Origin: Hafnia psychrotolerans
GTDB lineage: Bacteria; Pseudomonadota; Gammaproteobacteria; Enterobacterales; Enterobacteriaceae
Assembly (NCBI RefSeq): GCF_014639435.1
Contig: NZ_BMFZ01000001.1
Span: 544,748 to 608,747, forward strand
Direction of reading: 5' to 3'
DNA length: 64,000 nt
Below are positions 1-10,025 of the stretch, one piece after another. The translations under genes were made by a program, and so were the position numbers. Every line of letters starts with the position of its first letter. Within the stretch, counting starts at the first letter, position 1. The notes under the pieces are model-generated. The model had not been told where the DNA came from. It saw only the letters and a list, made by a program, of their open reading frames with translations, and did no database searches.

Positions 1-123
1 AATGGTGCGTTATCTCTCTTTTTTGGGCGTCAAATGAATTACTTAAGTAAAAAAGATAAGGTGTTTTGTAAGCATCCCTCAAAGGATGCGCTGCACTGAG
101 AATATAATTGCTGAGCGGTAGCG

Positions 124-242
124 CATCCAATGAATAAAACCTGTCTTTCTCAATGAAGGCACCGATGACTTTTTCATGCCATTCAACAGAACATGAGAAG
201 CAGAGGATCACGGCGAATGAGTCTTTTAATTCGAGAGCGCAA
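124..242 (+). repeat. Diverged direct repeat, copy 1
   Basis: This stretch aligns with 1299-1413 at roughly three quarters identity with few gaps. Shared blocks include CATCCAATGA, TCAATGAAGGCACCGAT, TTTTCATGC and CTTTTAATTCG. One reading frame is conserved between the copies: both read C-x-S-T, then EK, then TA-x-E, then FNS-x-AQ, and substitutions fall so that the frame survives. This suggests the tail of a duplicated small gene or a repeat family; I do not recognise it. Confidence 0.7.
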
Positions 243-417
243 AGGTCAGGTTGTTAGGCTCAATGCGTTGTGTGAAGATTTTTCCTGTCAGACCCTTCAG
301 CAAATTGGGTTATCGCCGGTGCATGACAGCATATTTATCGAAGATAAAAATGTGCTTTACGTGAATATTCTGGTCACGCGATACCTGACAGAGGCGTATC
401 GGCTTCTGTCAGGTTAA
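217..417 (+). CDS. Hypothetical small protein
   Basis: A 66-residue open frame from an ATG with GAGGA nine bases upstream; an in-frame ATG at 193 is possible but has no better ribosome site. It begins inside repeat copy 1 in a different frame from the one conserved between the repeats, which counts against it. No signal peptide, membrane segment or motif is visible and I do not recognise a family. It may be chance coding. Confidence 0.25.
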   Translation: MSLLIRERKGQVVRLNALCEDFSCQTLQQIGLSPVHDSIFIEDKNVLYVNILVTRYLTEAYRLLSG

Positions 418-441
418 AAGCGTTAAATAATTAACCCCGCT

Positions 442-1129
442 TTATTTATGTTGCTTCGTGAACTCGTCTTTGGCTTTCTGCAATTGCTGCTGGAACGCGG
501 TATTGGTGTGCAACGTGGCAACGACCGCTGAGCCGACAATACGGGCCTAGGTCATAACCGCGCTGGAGGATTTGATCCTGACGTTGCGGGTTAATTTCGG
601 TCAGCACTAACGCGGTTGCCCAGCCAATAGACGTGTGGCCGGACGGATAAGATCCATTTTTTGAAAGCTGATCCTGCTCGGTGGTGTTACAGGTCGGGAC
701 ACCGTAGAACGCAAACGGACGAATGCGCATGTACTTCTCTTTGGCGGAGCGTGTCGCCAGATCACCTGCATCTTCAATCATATTGGTCAGAAGCTTATGC
801 AGTTCCGGCGTATCTTTGGCCGTGATCGGCGAGCCGAACGCGCCGGAGAAGGCATTCGCCACGCCGCCACCGCTCAGGTTCGCATCTTCAGCAGCCTGCT
901 TGCCACGTTCGGTTGACCGCAGCAGCCGACCTTGTTCATACATTGCCTGATCGTTGAGAAACGCGATACTGCCCACCGCTGGTGGCGGCGGAAGCAGCGT
1001 CAGGCTGTTAATTGCCTGGTCATTTTTCAAATAATACAGGTCGGGTTTGGTGGTCGCATCGTTACCGGTCAGGGCGAATGTACTGACAGAGAAAAGGCTG
1101 GCAATGCAAAAAGTGGTCAACGTCTTCAT
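442..1129 (-). pseudogene. phoN: Class A acid phosphatase (PhoN/PhoC type), disrupted by an internal deletion
   Basis: The start chosen is the ATG at 1129, with AAGGA upstream, followed by a signal peptide ending near SVSTFA. The product is a periplasmic PAP2-fold non-specific acid phosphatase. The first two catalytic motifs are intact: K-x6-RP (KYMRIRP) and PSGH ([10 protein letters not shown]). After RGYDLG the frame breaks near 541-551. The next frame carries the expected C-terminus ([13 protein letters not shown]...), ending at a stop at 442. The third motif, SR-x5-H-x3-D, normally between these points, is missing. Compared with the family about 50 bases are gone, so both the catalytic histidine/aspartate and the frame are lost. 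The open frame through the break reads out of frame to a stop at 446. The enzyme cannot be active. Confidence 0.85.
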
Positions 1130-1568
1130 CAAAGTTTCCTTACGCATAACTGAATTTCATTACGAAGTCATTTCCGTAACATTTCTTAACATGTGTAAGT
1201 AAAACAAATTTTTTGCAGAAAACTTTGCATGAGGTCTCAGAATGGAGAACTTGTGGGATTTTGACGTGTGGTCATTGGAGGTTGAGTGTGGGGGAGTACA
1301 TCCAATGAGTCGAACATGCATGTTCAATGAAGGCACCGATCACTTTTCATGCAGTTCAACAAAGCGTGAAAAGCCGATAGTCACTGCCAGTGAGCCTTTT
1401 AATTCGTATGCGCAACATGCCAATACTGAACGCCGAAACTAGCGCGAGTCATTCTCGGCAGCCCGAGCCATTAAAAGCCATCTTACACTCTGCTCTTTGA
1501 CTCCAGGCTTTCGAGTTTCGTCGGTATATATGAGCTGAAAGACCCGCTGAGCTCTCAGATTAACGCCG
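1130..1568. other. Intergenic region holding repeat copy 2
   Basis: About 440 bases between the phosphatase start and the IclR-family gene. The AT-rich first part probably holds the old phosphatase promoter. Then comes repeat copy 2 (1299-1413), whose conserved frame ends at a stop at 1440-1442. Nothing recognisable lies between 1443 and 1568 apart from short unsupported frames. Confidence 0.5.
1299..1413 (+). repeat. Diverged direct repeat, copy 2
   Basis: This is the partner of the repeat at 124-242, in the same orientation. The two copies flank the broken phosphatase gene. The frame here runs on to a stop at 1440-1442 and could be read as a 66-residue frame from 1242, but its first third does not match copy 1. 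Direct repeats around a damaged gene may mark a past duplication or a local recombination site. Confidence 0.65.
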
Positions 1569-2360
1569 TCAATGTGATACCACTCTTCCCAGTCTGGCCG
1601 ACAGGGACGCGGCGATATCAACCAGTTTACTGCCGATCATATCGCGAGTTGATTCTGTCGCTTCCTGTTCCAGCATACTCACTGCCAAACCCGCGACGAC
1701 TTGACCCGAAAAATCATGAACGGGGGCGCCAATACAGAACATCCCTTCACGAACCTGTCCATCATCCACCGAGTAACCACGTTGGCGAGCGAGTGCCAGT
1801 TCTTGTAATAAAGACTCGAGTGACGCCACGCTGTTAGCCGTAAGCCGCTGAGGCCAGCCCGTATTAAAGCGACGACAGATTTCCTCATCATTCAGAGTAC
1901 TGAGAATCGCTTTGCCGGTAGCTGTAAAAGGGGCAGGGAGACGCATGCCGATGCGGAAGGTAAATCCCAATGCGGCCTTGCTATTAGAACAGGCGACGTA
2001 AACGACCTGCTGACCATCCAGTACGGTCAGGGTAACGGTGAAATCACGGAGTTCGCGTCGATCTTGCAAGAGTCGCTGGAACTCCTCGACCAGACCTGTC
2101 TGGCTAAGAAAGGCGTTAGCCCAACTCATTACCCGTGTACCGACCCGATAGGTTCCTGCATCGGTACGAATCAACATCCCCAAATCCACCAGCGCTGCGC
2201 ATAGGCCGTGTGCAGAACTTTTAGGCAGGCCGAGTTTTGTGACGATCTCAGTAAAGGTCGGCGGCGTGGGAAGCTGGCTGACTGCATCCAGAATCTGTAT
2301 CGCACGGCGTAATGCGGGTGCACTGTTCCCGGGCGTCTCTGTGTCTGTATTTTTTGGCAT
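1569..2360 (-). CDS. IclR-family regulator, BlcR/AttJ-like
   Basis: 263 residues from the ATG at 2360; the longer frame to 2411 would run to the edge of the operators. The N-terminal winged helix is visible (PALRRAIQILDAVSQL, then LPKSSAHGLCAALVDLGML), followed by the IclR effector domain (LPAPFTATGKAILS, QVREGMFCIGAPVHD). It is divergent from a semialdehyde dehydrogenase, Fe-alcohol dehydrogenase and lactonase operon. That is the arrangement of blcR-blcABC (attJ-attKLM) in Agrobacterium, where BlcR represses until gamma-butyrolactone-derived succinate semialdehyde is present. The twin palindromes at 2413-2447 are its likely operators. The family call is firm; the BlcR role rests on context. 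Confidence 0.85.
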   Translation of the reverse strand: MPKNTDTETPGNSAPALRRAIQILDAVSQLPTPPTFTEIVTKLGLPKSSAHGLCAALVDLGMLIRTDAGTYRVGTRVMSWANAFLSQTGLVEEFQRLLQDRRELRDFTVTLTVLDGQQVVYVACSNSKAALGFTFRIGMRLPAPFTATGKAILSTLNDEEICRRFNTGWPQRLTANSVASLESLLQELALARQRGYSVDDGQVREGMFCIGAPVHDFSGQVVAGLAVSMLEQEATESTRDMIGSKLVDIAASLSARLGRVVSH

Positions 2361-2412
2361 GGGTCTCACTTTTTTAACAGTAATTTGACGTTTAATTAAT
2401 CTATGTGCCACA

Positions 2413-2447
2413 ATTCAGTATAGTGAATTTAGTTCAATATAATGAAC
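2413..2447. promoter_or_regulatory. Twin palindromic operators for the IclR-family regulator
   Basis: Two 16-base palindromes with the same layout lie side by side: ATTCA-N6-TGAAT at 2413-2428 and GTTCA-N6-TGAAC at 2432-2447. Their centres are 19 bases apart, about two helical turns, which would put two bound dimers on the same DNA face. They sit between the divergent regulator and dehydrogenase starts. Agrobacterium BlcR is reported to bind a pair of inverted repeats as a tetramer, so the layout fits. Confidence 0.65.
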
Positions 2448-2482
2448 TTGTAAATACCCATTTTTTAGTGAGGAGGGAAAAC

Positions 2483-3937
2483 ATGCTTGAGTTACGCGAT
2501 CCATCGTTGTTCAAAGAAACCTGTCTACTCGCCGGTGAATGGCGTTCTGCTGCTGACGGTACAACATACCCGGTAACAAACCCAGCGACTGGCGAGGTAG
2601 TCGCCAATGTCCCCCAGCTTGAACAGGCCGCTATCGAAGAGGCGATCTCCTCAGCACAACAGGCTTTTTTACTCTGGCGCGAGAAAACGGCCAAAGAGCG
2701 CTGTGGGGTATTGCGCCGTTGGTTTGATCTCATCACGGAGAACAGTGCTGATCTTGCCGCCATCATGACCGCAGAGCAGGGCAAACCTCTGGCCGAATCT
2801 CGTGGGGAAATGGCCTATGCCGCGTCATTTATTGATTGGTTTGCCGAAGAAGGCAAACGCACATACGGCGACGTGATCCCCTCGCCACAGTCTGATAAGC
2901 GGCTGATCGTACTGAAACAACCGGTAGGTGTCTGCGCCGCAATTACTCCCTGGAATTTCCCAGCGGCGATGATCACCCGTAAAGCCGCACCTGCGCTGGC
3001 GGCGGGCTGCGTAATGATCGTTAAACCGGCAGAGCAAACGCCGCTGACCGCATTAGCGCTGGGCGAACTGGCGATACGGGCGGGGATCCCCGCCGGGGTT
3101 CTGCAAATTGTCACGGGCGAGGCAAAAATCATTGGCGGCGTGTTGACCAAGAGTGATGTGGTCAGAAAACTCTCTTTCACCGGTTCGACGCCGATCGGAC
3201 GTCTGTTGATGGCCCAATGCGCACCAACGCTGAAGCGTATCTCCCTTGAATTAGGAGGAAACGCACCATTTATCGTCTTTGATGATGCGGATATTGAAGC
3301 CGCAGTGGAAGGCGCGTTGCAATCCAAGTTCCGCAATGCTGGCCAGACGTGCGTATGCACTAACCGTTTTCTGGTGCAGTCCAGCATTTACGATCGTTTT
3401 GCGCAGCGCCTGGCGGAGCGCGTCAGAGGACTTAAGGTAGGCAACGGGGTTGAAGAAGGCGTTCTGATTGGACCGCTTATTGATGAGGATGCTGTGGCTA
3501 AAGTCGAGAGCCACATTCAGGATGCAAAAAGTCAGGGCGGTGAAGTCTTGGTGGGCGGCAATCGGCATGCGCTCGGTGGCTTGTTTGTTGAGCCAACGGT
3601 GATCGTCAACGTCACTCGCGACATGTTGATTGCGCGGGAGGAAACTTTCGGCCCTGTTGCGCCGCTGTTCCGTTTTGATACCGAAGAAGAGGCGGTGGCC
3701 ATGGCCAATGATACTGAGTTCGGTCTGGCGGCTTACTTCTTTACTGAAAACAGCAAAAGGATGTGGCGGGTGGCGGAGGCGCTGGAGTATGGCATGGTCG
3801 GTCATAACACCGGGCTGATCTCCAATGAAGTCGCACCCTTTGGAGGAATCAAGCAGTCAGGGATCGGCAGAGAAGGCTCAAAATACGGTATCGACGAATA
3901 TCTTGAGATCAAATATTTCTGCACATCAGTCGGGTGA
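2483..3937 (+). CDS. NAD(P)-dependent succinate-semialdehyde dehydrogenase, BlcA/AttK-like
   Basis: 484 residues from an ATG preceded by GAGGAGG; an upstream frame to 2405 would cross the operators and is rejected. It is an aldehyde dehydrogenase of the GabD type. Visible landmarks are AITPWNFPAAMITRK (Asn and cofactor site), LELGGNAP (general-base Glu), NAGQTCVCTNRF (catalytic Cys) and ETFGPVAP. In the blc pathway it oxidises succinate semialdehyde to succinate. It is first in an operon with the Fe-alcohol dehydrogenase (60-base gap) and lactonase. Another short semialdehyde substrate cannot be excluded from sequence. Confidence 0.85.
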   Translation: MLELRDPSLFKETCLLAGEWRSAADGTTYPVTNPATGEVVANVPQLEQAAIEEAISSAQQAFLLWREKTAKERCGVLRRWFDLITENSADLAAIMTAEQGKPLAESRGEMAYAASFIDWFAEEGKRTYGDVIPSPQSDKRLIVLKQPVGVCAAITPWNFPAAMITRKAAPALAAGCVMIVKPAEQTPLTALALGELAIRAGIPAGVLQIVTGEAKIIGGVLTKSDVVRKLSFTGSTPIGRLLMAQCAPTLKRISLELGGNAPFIVFDDADIEAAVEGALQSKFRNAGQTCVCTNRFLVQSSIYDRFAQRLAERVRGLKVGNGVEEGVLIGPLIDEDAVAKVESHIQDAKSQGGEVLVGGNRHALGGLFVEPTVIVNVTRDMLIAREETFGPVAPLFRFDTEEEAVAMANDTEFGLAAYFFTENSKRMWRVAEALEYGMVGHNTGLISNEVAPFGGIKQSGIGREGSKYGIDEYLEIKYFCTSVG

Positions 3938-3997
3938 GCCTCCCGTTTTACGATGGAAACTTACCCACGTTAATTCATCAGGAAAGAGGGAAGTATT

Positions 3998-5164
3998 ATG
4001 TCAGATGCTATGAAGCCCTTTGAATTCAGAACCGTCCCATCGATGTTGGTTGAATGGTCAGGTGCCAAACGCCTGGGCGAGATCCTGTCGGGCCGTTTTA
4101 CCGCCCGTAAAGCGCTCATTGTGACAGATGGTGGGCTAGTAAAAGCCGGCTTATTACAGCCTGTGGAAAAGAACCTACGCGAACAAGGTTTCGATGTCGT
4201 GGTTTTTGACCAGGTCATCGCTGACCCGCCGGAAGCCATTGTTCTTGACGCCGCACGTCTTGCGCAGGAGCAGCACATCGATATCGTGATTGGTCTTGGC
4301 GGTGGGTCGTCGCTGGATGTGGCAAAACTGGCGGCAATTCTGGCGCACTCTACACAGGAGCTCAGTGGATTGTACGGTATTGATAATGTTGAGGGCGAAC
4401 GATTACCGCTGGTGCAGATCCCAACCACCGCGGGCACAGGTTCGGAAGTGACCAACATTGCCATTCTCACCACCGGCGAAACGACCAAAATGGGCGTTGT
4501 TTCACGCCAGCTCTATTGTGATTTTGTTTTGTTGGATGCGGAATTAACCGTTGGCTTACCGGCGACACATACCGCCGCGACGGGGATTGATGCGATGGTG
4601 CATGCCATTGAGGCTTACACCAGTAAGCACAAAAAGAATCCGATGTCCGATGCCTTGGCGCGTGAAGCATTACGTCTGATTTCCAAACATCTGGTCACGG
4701 CTTGTCGTGACGGTGCTAACCGGCATGCTCGCGAGTCCATTCTCTTGGGCGCAACACTGGCCGGTCAGGCTTTTGCCAACTCGCCGGTGGCGGCGGTACA
4801 CGCGCTGGCTTATCCACTTGGCGGTCACTACCACATTCCCCACGGCCTCTCGAATGCGCTGATGCTGGGTGCCGTATTGCGTTACAACGCCAAAGCTGCA
4901 GCACCGTTATATGCAGAATTAGCCGACGTACTCAATGTGAGCGGCGAAGGGGATATCCAAACGCGTTGCAACGCGTTTATTGAGGCAATGATCAGCATCA
5001 TGGATGAAAGCGGTGCGCCGAGACGTTTACGCGACGTCGGCGTGAAGGAAGATATGCTGGCGTTGCTGGCCTCAGATGCGATGAAACAGACCCGTCTTCT
5101 GACCAATAATCCGGTCGAGGTAAAAGAGGCTGACGCTTTGGCACTTTACCAGGAAGCTTTTTGA
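3998..5164 (+). CDS. Iron-containing alcohol dehydrogenase, BlcB/AttL-like (4-hydroxybutyrate dehydrogenase)
   Basis: 388 residues; the ATG follows GGAAAGAGGGAAG. It is a group III Fe-dependent alcohol dehydrogenase. The NAD site GLGGGSSLDVAK lies near residue 100 and IPTTAGTGSEVTN near 145. The metal ligands are in ATGIDAMVHAIEAY and in HALAYPLGGHYHIPHG. In the Agrobacterium-type pathway the enzyme oxidises 4-hydroxybutyrate, made by the lactonase, to succinate semialdehyde, which the upstream gene then oxidises. The substrate is inferred from operon order; the family is certain. Confidence 0.85.
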   Translation: MSDAMKPFEFRTVPSMLVEWSGAKRLGEILSGRFTARKALIVTDGGLVKAGLLQPVEKNLREQGFDVVVFDQVIADPPEAIVLDAARLAQEQHIDIVIGLGGGSSLDVAKLAAILAHSTQELSGLYGIDNVEGERLPLVQIPTTAGTGSEVTNIAILTTGETTKMGVVSRQLYCDFVLLDAELTVGLPATHTAATGIDAMVHAIEAYTSKHKKNPMSDALAREALRLISKHLVTACRDGANRHARESILLGATLAGQAFANSPVAAVHALAYPLGGHYHIPHGLSNALMLGAVLRYNAKAAAPLYAELADVLNVSGEGDIQTRCNAFIEAMISIMDESGAPRRLRDVGVKEDMLALLASDAMKQTRLLTNNPVEVKEADALALYQEAF

Positions 5165-5213
5165 TCATCATCGCCAACACCCTACGAAGTGAAACGTGAA
5201 AGGACATAATAAA

Positions 5214-6005
5214 ATGACCGATATTCGCTTATATATGTTTCAAACTGGTTCGCTAAAATGCAAAGTCCACAATATCAAAATGAATCAGGGAAACGGGGCC
5301 GATTATGAAATCCCTGTTCCGTTTTTCCTGTTGACTCACCCTGATGGTCACACGCTGATTGATGGCGGCAATGCCGTCGAAACCGCCACCGATCCCAAAG
5401 GGTATTGGGGCGGGATCACCGATGTTTATTGGCCGGTAATGCGTGAAGATCAGGGTTGTGTGGCACAACTGAAAAAGATGGGAATCAATCCCGAAGATAT
5501 CCGCTATGTGTTGCAATCGCACTTGCATCTCGACCATACCGGCGCGATTGGGCGCTTCCCTAATGCGACACACATCGTTCAGCGCCGCGAGTACGAATAT
5601 GCCTTTACGCCCGACTGGTTTGCGGCAGGAGGTTATATCAGAAACGACTTTGACCGACCGGGTCTGAAATGGGAGTTTCTGGAAGGCGAGGGCAATGATT
5701 TTTATGATATTTATGGCGACGGTACGCTAAAAACGGTATTTACACCCGGCCATTCGCCTGGGCATCAGTCAATATTGGTCACTTTGCCCCACTCAGGTTC
5801 GCTGCTGTTGACTATCGATGCCGCATACACAATGGATCACTGGGATGAGAAAGCGCTACCGGGATTCATGTCCTCAGCCGTTGAGGCCGTTCGCTCGGTG
5901 CAGAAAATGCACATGTTGGTGAGTCGCACAAATGCACAAGTGGTGACCGGCCATGACCCGGATGCCTGGCCAACGTTCAGGCACGCGCCTGAATATTATG
6001 ATTGA
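5214..6005 (+). CDS. Metallo-beta-lactamase-fold N-acyl homoserine lactone / gamma-butyrolactone lactonase, BlcC/AttM-like
   Basis: 263 residues from the ATG at 5214, with AAAGGA nine bases upstream; a GTG at 5196 is less likely. The dinuclear zinc motif HLHLDHTG is clear, with further ligands in GHSPGHQS, TIDAAY and TGHDPDAW, as in the AiiA/AttM lactonases. In a blc operon the enzyme opens gamma-butyrolactone to 4-hydroxybutyrate; the same fold opens acyl homoserine lactones, so quorum quenching is a likely side activity. It is cytoplasmic, with no signal peptide. It is the last gene of the operon and is followed by a terminator. Confidence 0.88.
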   Translation: MTDIRLYMFQTGSLKCKVHNIKMNQGNGADYEIPVPFFLLTHPDGHTLIDGGNAVETATDPKGYWGGITDVYWPVMREDQGCVAQLKKMGINPEDIRYVLQSHLHLDHTGAIGRFPNATHIVQRREYEYAFTPDWFAAGGYIRNDFDRPGLKWEFLEGEGNDFYDIYGDGTLKTVFTPGHSPGHQSILVTLPHSGSLLLTIDAAYTMDHWDEKALPGFMSSAVEAVRSVQKMHMLVSRTNAQVVTGHDPDAWPTFRHAPEYYD

Positions 6006-6042
6006 TAGAAGGGTTGTCACCCATCGATATCAATAATCATGA

Positions 6043-6068
6043 AAGCCCGCTTTTTTAAGCGGGCTTTT
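6043..6068 (+). terminator. Rho-independent terminator after the blc-like operon
   Basis: A perfect AAGCCCGCTT / AAGCGGGCTT stem with a short T loop, ending in a T-rich tract, about 40 bases after the lactonase stop. Confidence 0.85.
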
Positions 6069-6108
6069 CTCATTGGGCTCATCTGACGGGGATTCCTTTA
6101 ACCCGTCA

Positions 6109-6351
6109 CTATCTTGGCGCAGTGATCGCTTTGGGGCAAATTGTCGAACTCGCCGCGTGTGAAAACGGGCCTAATCGACCGCAATATCCCGACACCCAAT
6201 AGGGGGTGGGCTCGGTGTCCTGATCGGTGTACCCGAACCAGTCGCTGGATAACGCCTCTGCCAGGCCGTTCGTGCTGGCAACACCGCGCGCGGCCAAATC
6301 GGTACCGACTTTGACGGCAATCTGATTAGGATCGTCTTCGTCAGTAACCGG
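6109..6351 (-). pseudogene. Unidentified gene remnant
   Basis: An open stretch on the minus strand reads DPNQIAVKVGTDLAARGV, then GLAEALSSDWFGY and EPTPYWVSGYCG. It begins after an in-frame TAG near 6350, without a good start. Its composition is protein-like, with no ribosome site, so it is probably a fragment. I do not recognise the family. Confidence 0.3.
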
Positions 6352-6415
6352 CTAAGATATCATTATGGAGAGAATCCTTTCATTGCCACGGCCCGCAGAA
6401 TGCATGTTTAAATCC

Positions 6416-6452
6416 TAAGGAAAGATCTATCAAATATATAGAGTGATTCAAG
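6416..6452 (+). promoter_or_regulatory. OxyR binding site and promoter of katG
   Basis: Four tetranucleotides spaced by seven bases: TAAG-N7-CTAT-N7-ATAG-N7-CAAG. This is the ATAG/CTAT spacing of the OxyR tetramer site, with the two central elements perfect. It ends just upstream of a likely -35, and TATATA at 6474-6479 is a good -10. The katG start is at 6512. Peroxide induction is therefore expected. Confidence 0.7.
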
Positions 6453-6466
6453 TATGGCTTAGTTAA

Positions 6467-8722
<2,256 letters not shown>

Positions 8723-8760
8723 GATGTACTGACCGGTTTCAATAATTGAAACCAAAAAGC

Positions 8761-8826
8761 AAAAAGCCCGCTTAAGATGAACTGCCCAACGTTATGGCAA
8801 CAGTTCAAAACGTAAGCGGGCTTTTC
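8761..8826 (+). terminator. Terminator after katG
   Basis: Outer arms AAAAGCCCGCTTA and TAAGCGGGCTTTT enclose an inner stem (GAACTG / CAGTTC), followed by a T-rich run. A second perfect hairpin, GGTTTCAAT / ATTGAAACC, lies just before it at 8735-8753. Confidence 0.75.
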
Positions 8827-8950
8827 TTGTTTTGGGACCTTTGACCTGGAGCGGGTTAGTCATCCGCGGCAGATTTTCAGCCGCGAACACATTAGCCGAT
8901 GATAAAACGCGGTGCTGATTCGCTTTGTGTTGAATCAGAACCGCAGGCCG

Positions 8951-9730
8951 TTAAATACGCCCGTAGAAGGTCATTCTGGCAGACTCGGATAGCGAAATAT
9001 CAGGCTGAGAATTGTAAGCTAAAACCACCAGCATGCGCGTGGTATCTCCCTCGGTTGGCGTCACACGATGAATCGCATTTCGACCGCGGAACAGCACCAG
9101 ATCGCCTGCCTCAATGCCGAGTTTTTTCGGCTCGGTTTGCTTATCCAGTAATTTTTCAACACCATCAAAATTCATGTCGCCAGCATCAGCATTGCGTAGG
9201 TTCTCAACGTATTCAAACACGCCTCCAGCCTGGGGTTTTTGAATCAGCAGGGTGATGGCAAAAGACGAGTTATCGAAATGCCAGCCCAGCTCCTGGCCTT
9301 CGCTGGCGTAATGCAGGTTGATTGAAGAGAGTTTGTCAGCGTAAGAATACAGCTGCGCCTCACCCAGCACTGCGCAAAGAAACGCACGAAACACTGGCGC
9401 GTCATACAGTGCGCGCAGTGCCGAGTCCTGCGGGATCTCTTCATCGGTAATACAGCCCTTTGAGGAGACAATCTGCCGATTTCTTGGATGCGAATCTGGC
9501 AACCCGGCATCAGGTTTCAACAGATAAACATTATGATTACTGCGGGTGTAATAGGCCAAATGGCGATTTTCATCCCCCTCACGCTTAATCGCTTTCAGCG
9601 CAGCAGGAATAAGAAAATCATGCAAGACCAGGACACCCTTTTCATTCAGTGTCCGTTGACACTGAGAAAGAAAATTCGTATCCAATATCGGATTAGCAGC
9701 GAAATTTACGATCTTATCGATTTCTTGCAT
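8951..9730 (-). CDS. 2-oxoglutarate/Fe(II)-dependent oxygenase (phytanoyl-CoA hydroxylase-like fold)
   Basis: About 259 residues; ATGs at 9742, 9733 and 9730 compete, and 9730 has GAGGG at good spacing. The iron triad is H-x-D in LGWHFDNSSF with a distal His in RNAIHRVTP; the 2-oxoglutarate Arg is probably in DTTRMLVVLAY. The H-x-D keeps the carboxylate, so this is a hydroxylase type rather than an HxG halogenase. The substrate is unknown; relatives are often annotated ArpA-like or HalD-like and some act on free amino acids. It stands alone, convergent with katG. Confidence 0.7.
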   Translation of the reverse strand: MQEIDKIVNFAANPILDTNFLSQCQRTLNEKGVLVLHDFLIPAALKAIKREGDENRHLAYYTRSNHNVYLLKPDAGLPDSHPRNRQIVSSKGCITDEEIPQDSALRALYDAPVFRAFLCAVLGEAQLYSYADKLSSINLHYASEGQELGWHFDNSSFAITLLIQKPQAGGVFEYVENLRNADAGDMNFDGVEKLLDKQTEPKKLGIEAGDLVLFRGRNAIHRVTPTEGDTTRMLVVLAYNSQPDISLSESARMTFYGRI

Positions 9731-10025
9731 CATTACCCTCATGAATTATTCAGGAAAAAACAGTTGCTCCTACTTTAACCAAGTCATTAATGGCTGGGAA
9801 ATGAAAGATGCACTCTGACGTTAAGGATAGCGTTGCATCGACCCGTTGAATTCGCAGCCTGACGCGTTAATAAATAAAGGGCAGGGCAGAGAGGTCCTAT
9901 GAACGATATTAGGGTCAGTATCTGGAATGGCGCTGCCCGGCAAAGAAAGTCACCACCGCCCAGTAATCTGAAGCAAAGTTGCATACGTTCACATTCAGAA
10001 TATAGGGGCGGCGCTTATGCACGGG

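Noticed and set aside
9787-9984. 65-codon minus-strand frame between the oxygenase and NmrA genes
   Set aside because: Low-quality composition, no ribosome site and no recognisable family; treated as intergenic.
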